A stretch of 64,000 nucleotides of DNA, taken from NCBI GenBank assembly GCA_035547915.1, contig DASZTS010000138.1:186001-250000 (forward strand). The letters are read 5' to 3'. A program made the position numbers and the translations under genes. A model generated the notes under the pieces. The model made no database searches and was not told where the DNA came from. It was given only the letters and a program-made list of their open reading frames with translations. The DNA comes from DASSFG01 sp035547915. GTDB lineage: Bacteria > Planctomycetota > Planctomycetia > Pirellulales > JAICIG01. Positions within the stretch are counted from its first letter, which is position 1. Each line of letters begins with the position of its first letter. Of this stretch, positions 9,333 to 17,756 are shown piece by piece.

Positions 9333-10907
9333 CTATTGTGTCGCGGCCGAGGGCCGCTGGGAAGCCGCGTCGGCGTCCGGAGGCCAACCGACGTCGAGTG
9401 GCCGCGCCGATTGATAGAGCCGGTAGAAACCGAAATCCTCGCGCAGATGGAGCGTTTCGATCTGGTCGGTCGTCAATCGGCAGTCGCGCGCCAGCCGCTC
9501 CCAAGGCGGCGGCTCGGGAACGGCACAAAATACGGCTACCCCGCCGGGTGGCGGACCGTACTTATAGCCGTCGAACAACAACAACCGGGCTCGTTTGAAG
9601 TAATACCACAGGTTCAGAAAATCCGCGTCGGTGCAACAGACCCGATACGGCAATTGCTCGACACCCGCGTCGAGCAGATAGCGCACCACGGCCGCTGGCC
9701 GGTAGTCAGCGGCATAGTAGCAATAGTACCCGTCCGCCACCCACTGGTCGGTCGGCTCGGTCTGTTCTCGATGCGCTGTAAGGCGTTGGGCATACGTCCA
9801 CAACTGCGGCCACAGTGCCAGAGACACGGCCGCGAGGACGACGGCCGACTCGATGCCGGACGGGCAGTGCGGCGCGAGACGAGCACGCACAACCTCGGTC
9901 AGTTCAGCCAGCAGCCAGCCGGCTACCAGAGCCAGCCACACCAGCAACGGGCAGTAGATGCGTTCGAACGGACTGATCCGCAACGCCCCGGTGATCAAAA
10001 AAGCGCCCCCGATCACGCCGACACCCGCCAGGGGCAGCAACCATTTCTCTTTTGGCCTCGGGTTTCGGCCTGACCATGCCACCACCGCGAGTGCGACGAG
10101 CAGCAACGGAGCGAACCAGACGTAGTCGAGCGTAGCCGGCCGAAAGAAATTCCCCGCGATCACCGGCAGATAGGTCCAGGACGACGGCGACGACGATTTT
10201 GCGGCCGCCACGATGTGCTCGGCCACTGGCAGGTAGGCCGCGAAGGCCAACAAGGCCCCCGCACCCCAGGCTAGCGTTTCCGCCGCTAGTTGCCGTACGC
10301 TCGAACCACGTACAACCGCCCAGGCAATGCTCACAACCGCCAAAGGAACGAAGAACAGCACGTTCGTCGGCAGCACGTACAAAAGTGCCGCGCCGACAAA
10401 CGCGATCGCTGCTAACCGGCGTCCGCTGGCGCCGCTGGATTCGGTTAGAGCGGCCTCAGCCAGCCAGGCGGTCAAAAACATCGACATCCCGTAGCCGCGG
10501 ATCTGGATGGTGTGGATCAGGAACATCTGGTTCAGCCCCAGCAGGCTGGTGCTGAGGACCGCACAGACCAGCCCGCCGTACCGGTACGCCAATCGAAACA
10601 CGAAGCCGAGCGTGCCGACCGTGAACAAGAACGACGGGAACCGTAAGCCGAAATTACTCTCGGACAACAGGTAGAAAGGCCACATCACGAGCGAGAACAG
10701 GATGTGATTGTTGGGCGCCGAGTAATCCGTCACAACAAATGCCGGCCCCCGTGAGACAAAGTAGTCGATCGTGTAGATCTCATCGTGCCAGAGGTCGAGA
10801 TTGAGGCGACTGGCGCAGTGCACCAGCGGTGCCGCGGCCGCCAGAACGAACCAATGCCACGGCCGCAAATCTGCCAGAGATGATCGGCGATTACGCGGGT
10901 GGCGCAT
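9333..10907 (-). CDS. GT-C fold membrane glycosyltransferase (ArnT/PMT-like)
   Basis: A 524-residue integral membrane protein with about ten hydrophobic segments between residues 15 and 390, then a soluble C-terminal domain of about 130 residues. The first extracytoplasmic loop has LWHDEIYTIDYF, matching the acidic DE motif that GT-C enzymes use to bind a lipid-phosphate sugar donor and metal. A second loop contains SAPNNHILFS, as in related planctomycete proteins. It would transfer sugars from polyprenyl-phosphate donors to lipids or proteins outside the membrane. I chose ATG 10907; an upstream TTG at 10943 adds 12 residues. It is the first gene of the operon with the ABC ATPase and the hybrid kinase. 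The acceptor is unknown. Confidence 0.75.
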   Translation of the reverse strand: MRHPRNRRSSLADLRPWHWFVLAAAAPLVHCASRLNLDLWHDEIYTIDYFVSRGPAFVVTDYSAPNNHILFSLVMWPFYLLSESNFGLRFPSFLFTVGTLGFVFRLAYRYGGLVCAVLSTSLLGLNQMFLIHTIQIRGYGMSMFLTAWLAEAALTESSGASGRRLAAIAFVGAALLYVLPTNVLFFVPLAVVSIAWAVVRGSSVRQLAAETLAWGAGALLAFAAYLPVAEHIVAAAKSSSPSSWTYLPVIAGNFFRPATLDYVWFAPLLLVALAVVAWSGRNPRPKEKWLLPLAGVGVIGGAFLITGALRISPFERIYCPLLVWLALVAGWLLAELTEVVRARLAPHCPSGIESAVVLAAVSLALWPQLWTYAQRLTAHREQTEPTDQWVADGYYCYYAADYRPAAVVRYLLDAGVEQLPYRVCCTDADFLNLWYYFKRARLLLFDGYKYGPPPGGVAVFCAVPEPPPWERLARDCRLTTDQIETLHLREDFGFYRLYQSARPLDVGWPPDADAASQRPSAATQ

Positions 10908-11061
10908 GTGGTTCCAAAGTCGGTAGTCGGTTCGCCGTCTCAATTCGGACCGCTATTCGACGATTGCGGCCGTTGTCCTTCGGCAAAACGTGCCGGCGAC
11001 CACTAGAGCGAAGACGGTTGTTGCCGCACAATGAGGTCTGCCAGGCCTCTTCGATTCTAAC

Positions 11062-13335
11062 ATGCCATCACCGTCCAGCATCGTTCGGTTCTCGGTTGCT
11101 CCGATCGTGGGGTGGTGGCTCGTGGTGTTGTTGGGGTGCGTGCTGTTGGGGTTGTTGCTCTTTGGTCCGTCGCGCGACCGGACCAGCCGCGGCCGGCGCA
11201 TCCTGCTCGGCCTCTTGCGTTTGCTCGTCATCGTGCTGGTGCTGCTGGCCATGCTGCGGCCGACGCTCGTCTGGACAAAGATCAGCAAGCAGGCGGCCAC
11301 GTTGCTGGTGTTGGTCGACCGATCGCGCAGCATGCGGGTGACCGACATGGTGGGTAAGAAGAGCCGCTGGGATGCGGCGCAGGCCGCATTGCGCGACTCA
11401 TTGCCGGCCTTCGACAAGCTGGCGAAGGACCTGGAGATCAAGTTCTACGAAATCGACAGCGAAGCGCATCCCATCGAGTACAGCCCCGGCAAGCTCGAAC
11501 TGTCGGCGTCCCCCGACGGCGTGCAAACGGCCATCGGCTCGTCGCTCGACGAGGTCCTGAAGACGCAAGCCGGCAAACGTCTCGCCGGCGTCATTTTGTT
11601 GAGCGACGGCGCCCAGCGCGCCTATGCCCCGCACGATCTGCCGCCCCAGATTCCGGTGCGGCGGATGGCCGATCTGGGATATTCACTCTATGCCATCCCG
11701 TTTGGGCAGGGACGAGGTCCCGGGCAGACGCGCGACATCGCCGTCGACGAACTGCTTGTGCCCAGCCCGGTGTTTGTCAAAACCCAGCTCCCGGTCACGA
11801 CGACCATCCGTGAAGAAGGGATGGAGGGGAGATCACTGTCGGTTCAGCTCGAGATCGAGACCGCGCCAGACAAGCAGGAAACGGTTGCCACCACGCAGAT
11901 TACGGCAAAGCAGGACGGCGAGCGGATTCGTGTCGAGCACCAGTACACGCCGCTCGTGCCGGGCGAGGTCAAAGTCACGGTCAGGGTCCCGCCACAGCCG
12001 GGCGAGTTGCTGACGACGAACAATGAGATCAGCACCTTCGTGACCGTGCTCAAGGGCGGTCTGAACGTGCTGTACCTCGAAGGAAACCTGGCCGGCGAAC
12101 AGAAATTTCTGCGCCGCTCGCTCGACTCGTCTCCCGACATGAAGCTCGAAACGATTTTCATTCGCGCGGACAAACCCGAGACGCGTCCCAGCGACTTGGC
12201 GGACCGCTTCCAACCCGGCAAATACGACGTCTATATCATCGGCGATCTCGATTCCTCGGCCTTCCAACCCGCGGAGCTGAAATCACTGGCGACCGCCGTC
12301 GAAAAGGGCGCCGGATTCATCATGCTGGGCGGATTGCAAAGCTTCGGCCCGGGTGGCTACGGCAGCACGGCGCTGGCAGAGGTATTGCCAATCGAGTTCA
12401 ATCGCCTGGAGAGACAGAACCTCGGCGAAAAGGTGCGAGAAGACCTGCACATCGTCGGCCCGCTCCCCATGCTTCCCACCGCCACGGGCTTGCGGCAGTA
12501 CCTGATGAAGCTGACGGCGACCGACAACGACAAGGCTTGGGAGCTATTACCTCCACTGGCCGGCGCCAATCGCTTCAGCGGCCTGAAACCGAGGGCGAAC
12601 GTACTGGCCGAGTCGCCGAAGAAGGAGCCCTTGCTTGTGGCCGCCGACTACGGCATCGGGCGCGTGTTGGCCTTCGCCGGCGATAGCACCTGGCGTTGGT
12701 GGGCATTCGGCCACGAAGCCGAGCACAAGCGCTTCTGGCGACAAGTCATCCTGTGGCTGGCGCGTAAGGATGAAAGCGACGAAGGGGCGGTCTGGATCAA
12801 GCTGATTCAGCGGCGATACGCCCCGGGTTCGCGCGTCGAATTCACCGTCGGCGCGGAGACGTCGCGTGGTGAACCGATCGGTGATGCTCAATTCGATGCG
12901 AAAATCGTCCTGCCCGGAGGTAAGCAGACCGACGTGCGGCTCCGCCATGACAACAACCTGAAGGGGCAGATGGCAGGGACGTTTGTCGATACCCAGACGG
13001 TGGGCGACTACGCTGTCGTGGTCGAGGCCACTCGCGAGCATCAGTCGATCGGCAAGGCACGCTCACGGTTTCTGGTGTTCGAGCAGGATCTGGAGCTGAA
13101 CAACCCGGCCGCTGACGTCGGAGCGCTCGAGGGCCTGGCTGCGATGACGGCGGGCAAGACCATGGCGCCCGAGCAGCTTCCCCGCCTGCTCGACGAGATC
13201 CAGACAGAAACCAAGAACCTGGAAGTTGAGACCCAGACCAAGGAGACACTTTGGGACAATTGGCGGTTTTTGCTATGCTTTGCCACCTTGCTTGTATTAG
13301 AGTGGTTCCTGAGAAAAAGGTGGGGACTGGTATAG
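11062..13335 (+). CDS. membrane protein with von Willebrand A and glutamine-amidotransferase-like domains
   Basis: A 757-residue membrane-anchored protein. Two hydrophobic helices lie at about 11-33 and 50-72. A VWA domain begins with LLVLVDRSRSM, a complete metal-ion-dependent adhesion site (DxSxS), at about 86-290. A beta-rich segment follows, then a DJ-1/PfpI or GATase1-like domain (about 335-580, with GGLQSFGPGGY) lacking an evident catalytic Cys, and a C-terminal helix with a basic end (FLRKRWGLV). Such proteins are common in Planctomycetes beside MoxR/Bat-type VWA genes, but no MoxR ATPase is present here. Probably a structural or scaffold protein of the envelope; function unproven. It ends 8 bp before the EF-hand esterase gene and is likely co-transcribed with it. 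Confidence 0.82.
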   Translation: MPSPSSIVRFSVAPIVGWWLVVLLGCVLLGLLLFGPSRDRTSRGRRILLGLLRLLVIVLVLLAMLRPTLVWTKISKQAATLLVLVDRSRSMRVTDMVGKKSRWDAAQAALRDSLPAFDKLAKDLEIKFYEIDSEAHPIEYSPGKLELSASPDGVQTAIGSSLDEVLKTQAGKRLAGVILLSDGAQRAYAPHDLPPQIPVRRMADLGYSLYAIPFGQGRGPGQTRDIAVDELLVPSPVFVKTQLPVTTTIREEGMEGRSLSVQLEIETAPDKQETVATTQITAKQDGERIRVEHQYTPLVPGEVKVTVRVPPQPGELLTTNNEISTFVTVLKGGLNVLYLEGNLAGEQKFLRRSLDSSPDMKLETIFIRADKPETRPSDLADRFQPGKYDVYIIGDLDSSAFQPAELKSLATAVEKGAGFIMLGGLQSFGPGGYGSTALAEVLPIEFNRLERQNLGEKVREDLHIVGPLPMLPTATGLRQYLMKLTATDNDKAWELLPPLAGANRFSGLKPRANVLAESPKKEPLLVAADYGIGRVLAFAGDSTWRWWAFGHEAEHKRFWRQVILWLARKDESDEGAVWIKLIQRRYAPGSRVEFTVGAETSRGEPIGDAQFDAKIVLPGGKQTDVRLRHDNNLKGQMAGTFVDTQTVGDYAVVVEATREHQSIGKARSRFLVFEQDLELNNPAADVGALEGLAAMTAGKTMAPEQLPRLLDEIQTETKNLEVETQTKETLWDNWRFLLCFATLLVLEWFLRKRWGLV

Positions 13336-13343
13336 GTGCGCCT

Positions 13344-14498
13344 ATGTCGCGGCGATTTGGATTCGTCTCCTGGTGTGTGTGTGGCTCTTTCCTGGTCACG
13401 CTGAATGGCAGTGCCGGCGCCCAGGCGCCGCCGAGTTTCTTCAAGCAGCTCGATAAGAACGGAGACGGCAAGGTCACTCCGGACGAGTTCCCCGCACGCA
13501 TCGCGCGGCTCTTCGAACAGATCGATGCGAACGGCGACGGCGCGATAACTCCCGAAGAAGACGCGGCCTTCCGCCGTGTGACGGCGCCGGGCGACGCGCC
13601 GCGGTTGCCCGCCAGCGTGAAAGGCGAGTTCGACGTCCCTTATGCCGACGGCAAGAATGTCCATCAAAAACTCGACCTGTTGTTGCCGAAGGAGCCGGCC
13701 GACGGTGAGCCATTGCCCGTGATCGTCTACATTCACGGCGGCAAGTGGAGCGGCGGTAGCAAGCGCGACGGCATTCCGTTTCTGGTTCATTCCGTGGCGG
13801 CCGGCAACTACGTGGGCGTGACGATCGACTATCGTCTGAGCAACGAGGCCACTTGGCCGGCGCAGATCCACGATTGCAAGGCGGCCTTGCGCTGGCTGCG
13901 AGCCCACGCCAAGAAATATGGCCTCGATCCGCAGCGGATCGGCGTCATCGGCACCTCGGCCGGCGGACATCTCGCGGCCATGCTTGGCACGAGTGGCAAC
14001 ATCGACCGGCTGGAAGGCAAGGTCGGCGACAATCTGGATGAAAGCAGCCGAGTGAGCTGCGTCGTCGACGAGTTCGGACCGAGCGAGTTGCTGGCGATGA
14101 GCGGATTCCCCAGCGATATCGAGCACGATTCGCCCGATTCGCCCGAGTCGCGCTTGATCGGCGGCGCGCTGCAAGACCACAAGGACGCCGCCCGTAGTGC
14201 GTCGCCCATTACGTACGTTTCGGCCGATGACCCGCCCTTCTTGTTGATCCACGGCACCGACGACCCGCTGGTTCCGTACGATCAATCGGAGCGCTTGCTG
14301 GGGGCACTCGAGGAAGAACGAGTCGACGCCCGGCTCATCAAGGTTCAGGGAGGTGGGCACGGCGGCTTTCGCAGCGCCGAGCTAGACCGCCGCATTCGCT
14401 TGTTCTTCGACAAGCACCTGCGGCACTTGGAGGACGTCGAGATACCCGACGATCCGATCCAGCCCGGTCAGAAGCGCGCCGAGGCGGCCGCGAAGTAA
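13344..14498 (+). CDS. secreted EF-hand / alpha-beta hydrolase (esterase) fusion
   Basis: A 384-residue exported protein. A signal peptide (about 1-27, cleaved near GSAGAQA) is followed by two EF-hand loops, DKNGDGKVTPDEF and DANGDGAITPEED, which should bind calcium. The rest is a BD-FAE/acetyl-xylan-esterase-like hydrolase: oxyanion motif YIHGGKW, nucleophile elbow GTSAGG, acid in GTDDPLVPY and catalytic His in GGGHGGF. I placed the start at ATG 13344 because it begins directly with the signal peptide; the frame is open upstream into the preceding gene. It probably deacetylates or de-esterifies plant or algal polysaccharide outside the cytoplasm. The calcium-binding front end fused to the esterase is a typical planctomycete arrangement. 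Confidence 0.88.
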   Translation: MSRRFGFVSWCVCGSFLVTLNGSAGAQAPPSFFKQLDKNGDGKVTPDEFPARIARLFEQIDANGDGAITPEEDAAFRRVTAPGDAPRLPASVKGEFDVPYADGKNVHQKLDLLLPKEPADGEPLPVIVYIHGGKWSGGSKRDGIPFLVHSVAAGNYVGVTIDYRLSNEATWPAQIHDCKAALRWLRAHAKKYGLDPQRIGVIGTSAGGHLAAMLGTSGNIDRLEGKVGDNLDESSRVSCVVDEFGPSELLAMSGFPSDIEHDSPDSPESRLIGGALQDHKDAARSASPITYVSADDPPFLLIHGTDDPLVPYDQSERLLGALEEERVDARLIKVQGGGHGGFRSAELDRRIRLFFDKHLRHLEDVEIPDDPIQPGQKRAEAAAK

Positions 14499-14543
14499 AC
14501 CTTTCAACGGGTTTTACTCGAGGGCTTGTACGAACGGCTCACT

Positions 14544-15353
14544 TCAGGTGTCTCCATCAACGAGAACCTGAATTTCCGTGAGGTAGTTCTTCGGATTGCC
14601 TTTAAGAATCATCCCCGGCCCCTTCAGGTAGACCTCGCGAGTCGGCGACAATACCTTGAATTTGTGTGCGTTCAGGTATTCGAACACCTTGGCGTACGAT
14701 CGACCGAGCTGTTCGTATGGACCGCGATGCACGAGCGACACACAACGACCGCCCGGTAGTTCGCGAACCGAGGCCCCTTCTACGGTCTTGGCCCCGCGGA
14801 TGGGCATGCACGCTTCGAAATCGGCGTCGTCCTCCCGGTATTCATTGTCGAAGTGCAGCAACAAGGGACGTCCTGCGATGTGCCGGCCCAGGCTGCGGCC
14901 GAGACGCCCGAACAGCGGGCCACAGTCACTGTAGCGCCCCTTCATCCGAATGCCGGCCACGAGCAGAGGATCGAGCACCTTTTCCTGGATCTGATCGACA
15001 GTTTGCACCATGATTCGGGTCTCCTTTTCTGCCGCGATGAATTGATCGAGCGATTTGACCGCCTGGCGAAGCTGTTTGATCCGTTCGTGGATCGCCGACC
15101 GCTGCCGCTCCAACACGTTTAGGAGATCGTCGTCGCCTTGCGTGTGCAAAAGCGACTTGATCTCGCTCAACGAAAACTCCAAGTTGCGGAGATAGACGAT
15201 GATTCGCGCCGTCTCAACCTGGCTGTTCTGGTAGTACCGGTATCCCGTGTCGGGATCGACATGTGCCGCGATGAGCAGCCCTTCGTCGTGATAAAAGCGC
15301 AGCGTTTTTACAGGGAGCTGGGTGAGCTGCGAGAATTCCCCGATGCTGAACAT
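14544..15353 (-). CDS. MerR-family transcriptional regulator with GyrI-like effector domain
   Basis: A 269-residue BmrR-type regulator. The N-terminal winged helix reads FSIGEFSQLTQLPVKTLRFY, followed by DPDTGYRYY in the wing, and a coiled-coil dimerisation helix at about 75-115. The C-terminal part (about 120-269) is a GyrI/SOUL-like ligand-binding fold, with the conserved pattern of a charged pocket and YEQLGRSYAKVFEYL. Such proteins sense cationic or aromatic compounds and activate by untwisting a long-spacer promoter. I took ATG 15353 as start because it aligns with family starts; a TTG at 15377 is in frame. Its target is not evident: both neighbours are convergent or in tandem with gaps. 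Confidence 0.88.
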   Translation of the reverse strand: MFSIGEFSQLTQLPVKTLRFYHDEGLLIAAHVDPDTGYRYYQNSQVETARIIVYLRNLEFSLSEIKSLLHTQGDDDLLNVLERQRSAIHERIKQLRQAVKSLDQFIAAEKETRIMVQTVDQIQEKVLDPLLVAGIRMKGRYSDCGPLFGRLGRSLGRHIAGRPLLLHFDNEYREDDADFEACMPIRGAKTVEGASVRELPGGRCVSLVHRGPYEQLGRSYAKVFEYLNAHKFKVLSPTREVYLKGPGMILKGNPKNYLTEIQVLVDGDT

Positions 15354-15448
15354 GACGGCAACGCTTCGGATGGCCAAGTAAACGACGCGGCCATCTTACG
15401 GCCTCCCGTTACGGGAGAGTCAAGCAGATTCTTCGGCCCCCGATGGTC

Positions 15449-16399
15449 TTATTGCAATTCCATGATGCAAGCGACGCCGGAGTGGTCGGAGAGCGAGCCT
15501 CCGGGCACGGTGGTGTCAAGGAATCGCAAGACCTCGATATCGCGCACCAGCGGCGATGAACGACCGGTCGGGGGTGGCGAAAGCCAGATGTAATCGATGC
15601 GATGTCCCCCGTCCTCGGCAAGCGGATCGCTGGTGCCGTCCGCGCCACGGCCGGCATCCGACCAGACGTCGATCCATTCGATGCCGGCCCCGGCCAAAGC
15701 GGCCACGAGTTGGAGGTAGGGCGAACGTTGGTCGCCGGACGAGGCAGAGTCGGCACGCACATTGAGGTCGCCCATCAAGAGCGCCGGCCGGCGCGCACTC
15801 ACGTGCATCCGCATGAACTCCGCGAGTTGCCATAACTGCGCGGCACGTGCGGTATCCGAGCGACTCTCCAAGTGCGTCAAAAAGCAGTCGAGCTCGAGCG
15901 GCGGATTCTCGCGCACCCGCAGCCGTGCGTGTATCGCTCCCTTCGCGGCGAAGCCATCGGCACGAAACCCCTCTGTCGCGAAGCCCGACGCGCTGGTGTA
16001 GGTGATCGAATGGCTAGCTTCGATGGCAAAAACACTGAGCAGGAGTAAGCCGCTGTTGGCGAAGCCGATGCCGCGAGGCTTCTTGGTCCAAAATACGTGA
16101 AACTTGCCGTCCGTTGCCGCCTGTGCGGACCGAATCAGCGAATCTCGATACGTCGGATCAAAGACCTCGCAGAGGCCGACCAAATCGTGCTCCGCGATGC
16201 GGTGTCCGATCGTCTCCGCGCGATAATCGCCCCGCCCTCGGTGCGACGCGAACGCCTCGGCCAGGCGCGGGAGCAGGTGCGTATTGTACGTCAGCACCCT
16301 GACCGTGAGCGGCTTCGAGGGTTGAAGATTAAGCACAGCCACGAAGCCGCCCATGCTGACTAGCACGAACAACAGGTTCGCTTTGGACGAAGTTCGCAT
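15449..16399 (-). CDS. endonuclease/exonuclease/phosphatase-family phosphodiesterase (sphingomyelinase-like)
   Basis: A 316-residue protein with one N-terminal hydrophobic segment (about 7-25) that acts as signal peptide or anchor, so the enzyme is probably periplasmic or surface-exposed. The EEP-fold active-site motifs are present: VLTYNTHLLP, GLCEVFD (metal-binding Glu), MGDLNVRAD and the C-terminal SDHSGV dyad. The layout resembles neutral sphingomyelinases and phospholipase C-like members rather than DNA repair nucleases. I placed the start at ATG 16399, directly before the hydrophobic segment; the 72 codons upstream are open but would overlap the divergent acyltransferase gene. Substrate unknown. 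Confidence 0.82.
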   Translation of the reverse strand: MRTSSKANLLFVLVSMGGFVAVLNLQPSKPLTVRVLTYNTHLLPRLAEAFASHRGRGDYRAETIGHRIAEHDLVGLCEVFDPTYRDSLIRSAQAATDGKFHVFWTKKPRGIGFANSGLLLLSVFAIEASHSITYTSASGFATEGFRADGFAAKGAIHARLRVRENPPLELDCFLTHLESRSDTARAAQLWQLAEFMRMHVSARRPALLMGDLNVRADSASSGDQRSPYLQLVAALAGAGIEWIDVWSDAGRGADGTSDPLAEDGGHRIDYIWLSPPPTGRSSPLVRDIEVLRFLDTTVPGGSLSDHSGVACIMELQ

Positions 16400-16514
16400 A
16401 GCTGAGCAAGAAGGATTGCGTAACCGTGCCAACGGCGATGTCGCTCGGCGCCATTGTAAGCTGGTTGCGGAGAACGGCGGGGCGTAGACTGACCGTTTCC
16501 GCGAGAAAGTCAGC

Positions 16515-17750
16515 ATGCCCCCTTTCGGACCATCGCCCATGTCGACCGTTTCGCCGGCTACTGGCGTCACGAAATCGCCCCGCTTGGTTTCGCTCGACGC
16601 ATATCGGGGTTTCATTATGCTGGCGATGGCCTCGGCCGGTTTCAGATTCGCCGAAATTGCCCGCCAGCAGGCCTTCGAGCACGATCCCGTCTGGCAATGG
16701 CTCGGATACCATACCGATCACGTCGTCTGGACAGGCTGTGCCTTCTGGGATCTCATCCAGCCGTCCTTCATGTTCATGGTCGGAGTGGCCATGCCCTACT
16801 CCTACGCGGTCCGCCAGGCTCACGGGCAAGGCTACGGAAGGATGCTAGCGCACGCCGTCTACCGCTCGATCGTGCTGGTGCTGCTCGGCGTGTTTTTGAC
16901 GTCGAATTGGAGTGGGCAGACCGAATGGACGTTCACGAACGTCCTATGCCAGATCGGCCTGGGCTATCCGTTCCTATTCCTGCTTTGGAATCGGCCGCTA
17001 CGTTGGCAGCTCGCGGCCGCGGCGCTGATCCTGGTCGGCGACTGGTTTTTGTTCTATAGCTGGCCGGTGCCGTCTCCTGCCGATTATTCGCGGGCCGGCC
17101 TTCCGGACGACTGGCCGCACCTGACCGGCCTGGCGGGCCACTGGGACAAGAACACAAATGTCGCGGCGGCCGCCGATGCGGTCATTCTGAACTGGTTCCC
17201 GCGTCAGGAGCCGTTCCGCTTTAATGCCGGTGGTTATACGACGCTCAATTTCGTCCCTTCGCTCGCGACGATGATCTTCGGGCTGGTCGCAGGTGGCCTG
17301 ATGCGAAGCGCCTGGCCGCCGGGTCGCAAGCTGGCCGTTCTCTTTGCCTGGGGCGCGGCTTCTCTCGCCGCGGGTTATCTGCTCGATCGCTTGGGGCTGT
17401 GTCCCTCGGTCAAACGCATTTGGACCCCAAGTTGGACACTTCTTAGCACGGGCTGGACCCTGTGGATGCTGGCGGGTTTTTACGGCCTGATCGATGTGGC
17501 CGGCTTCCGCCGCCTCGCCTGGCCACTGGCGGTGGTCGGCATGAACTCGATCGTCATGTACGTGATGAGCCAGTTGCTGAAAGGCTGGGTGGCCGAAAGC
17601 CTCAAACGGCATTTCGGCGAGAGCCTATTCACCGCCTACGGCTGGCTCGACCAGGTTTATGCCCCCGCGGTGCAGATGGGCTGCGTGCTGTTCGTCTTCT
17701 GGCTGATATGCGTCTGGCTCTACCGACAGAAGATCTTCGTGCGCATCTGA
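16515..17750 (+). CDS. membrane acyltransferase, HGSNAT/DUF5009-like
   Basis: A 411-residue polytopic membrane protein with about ten helices. The N-terminus has VSLDAYRGFIMLAM, the usual opening of the heparan-alpha-glucosaminide N-acetyltransferase-like family, in which an acetyl group is moved from acetyl-CoA across the membrane to a sugar. A long extracytoplasmic loop (about 185-250) contains NWFPRQEPF and YTTLNFVPSL, both family-typical. The start could be ATG 16515 or ATG 16539. It is divergent from the sphingomyelinase-like gene with a 115-bp shared promoter region. It converges on ppk, with only 6 bp between the stop codons. A role in glycan modification is inferred from the family. 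Confidence 0.82.
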   Translation: MPPFGPSPMSTVSPATGVTKSPRLVSLDAYRGFIMLAMASAGFRFAEIARQQAFEHDPVWQWLGYHTDHVVWTGCAFWDLIQPSFMFMVGVAMPYSYAVRQAHGQGYGRMLAHAVYRSIVLVLLGVFLTSNWSGQTEWTFTNVLCQIGLGYPFLFLLWNRPLRWQLAAAALILVGDWFLFYSWPVPSPADYSRAGLPDDWPHLTGLAGHWDKNTNVAAAADAVILNWFPRQEPFRFNAGGYTTLNFVPSLATMIFGLVAGGLMRSAWPPGRKLAVLFAWGAASLAAGYLLDRLGLCPSVKRIWTPSWTLLSTGWTLWMLAGFYGLIDVAGFRRLAWPLAVVGMNSIVMYVMSQLLKGWVAESLKRHFGESLFTAYGWLDQVYAPAVQMGCVLFVFWLICVWLYRQKIFVRI

Positions 17751-17756
17751 TCTACA

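Noticed and set aside
16400..16615. N-terminal extension of the sphingomyelinase-like protein
   Set aside because: It would overlap the divergent acyltransferase gene and bury the signal segment inside the protein.
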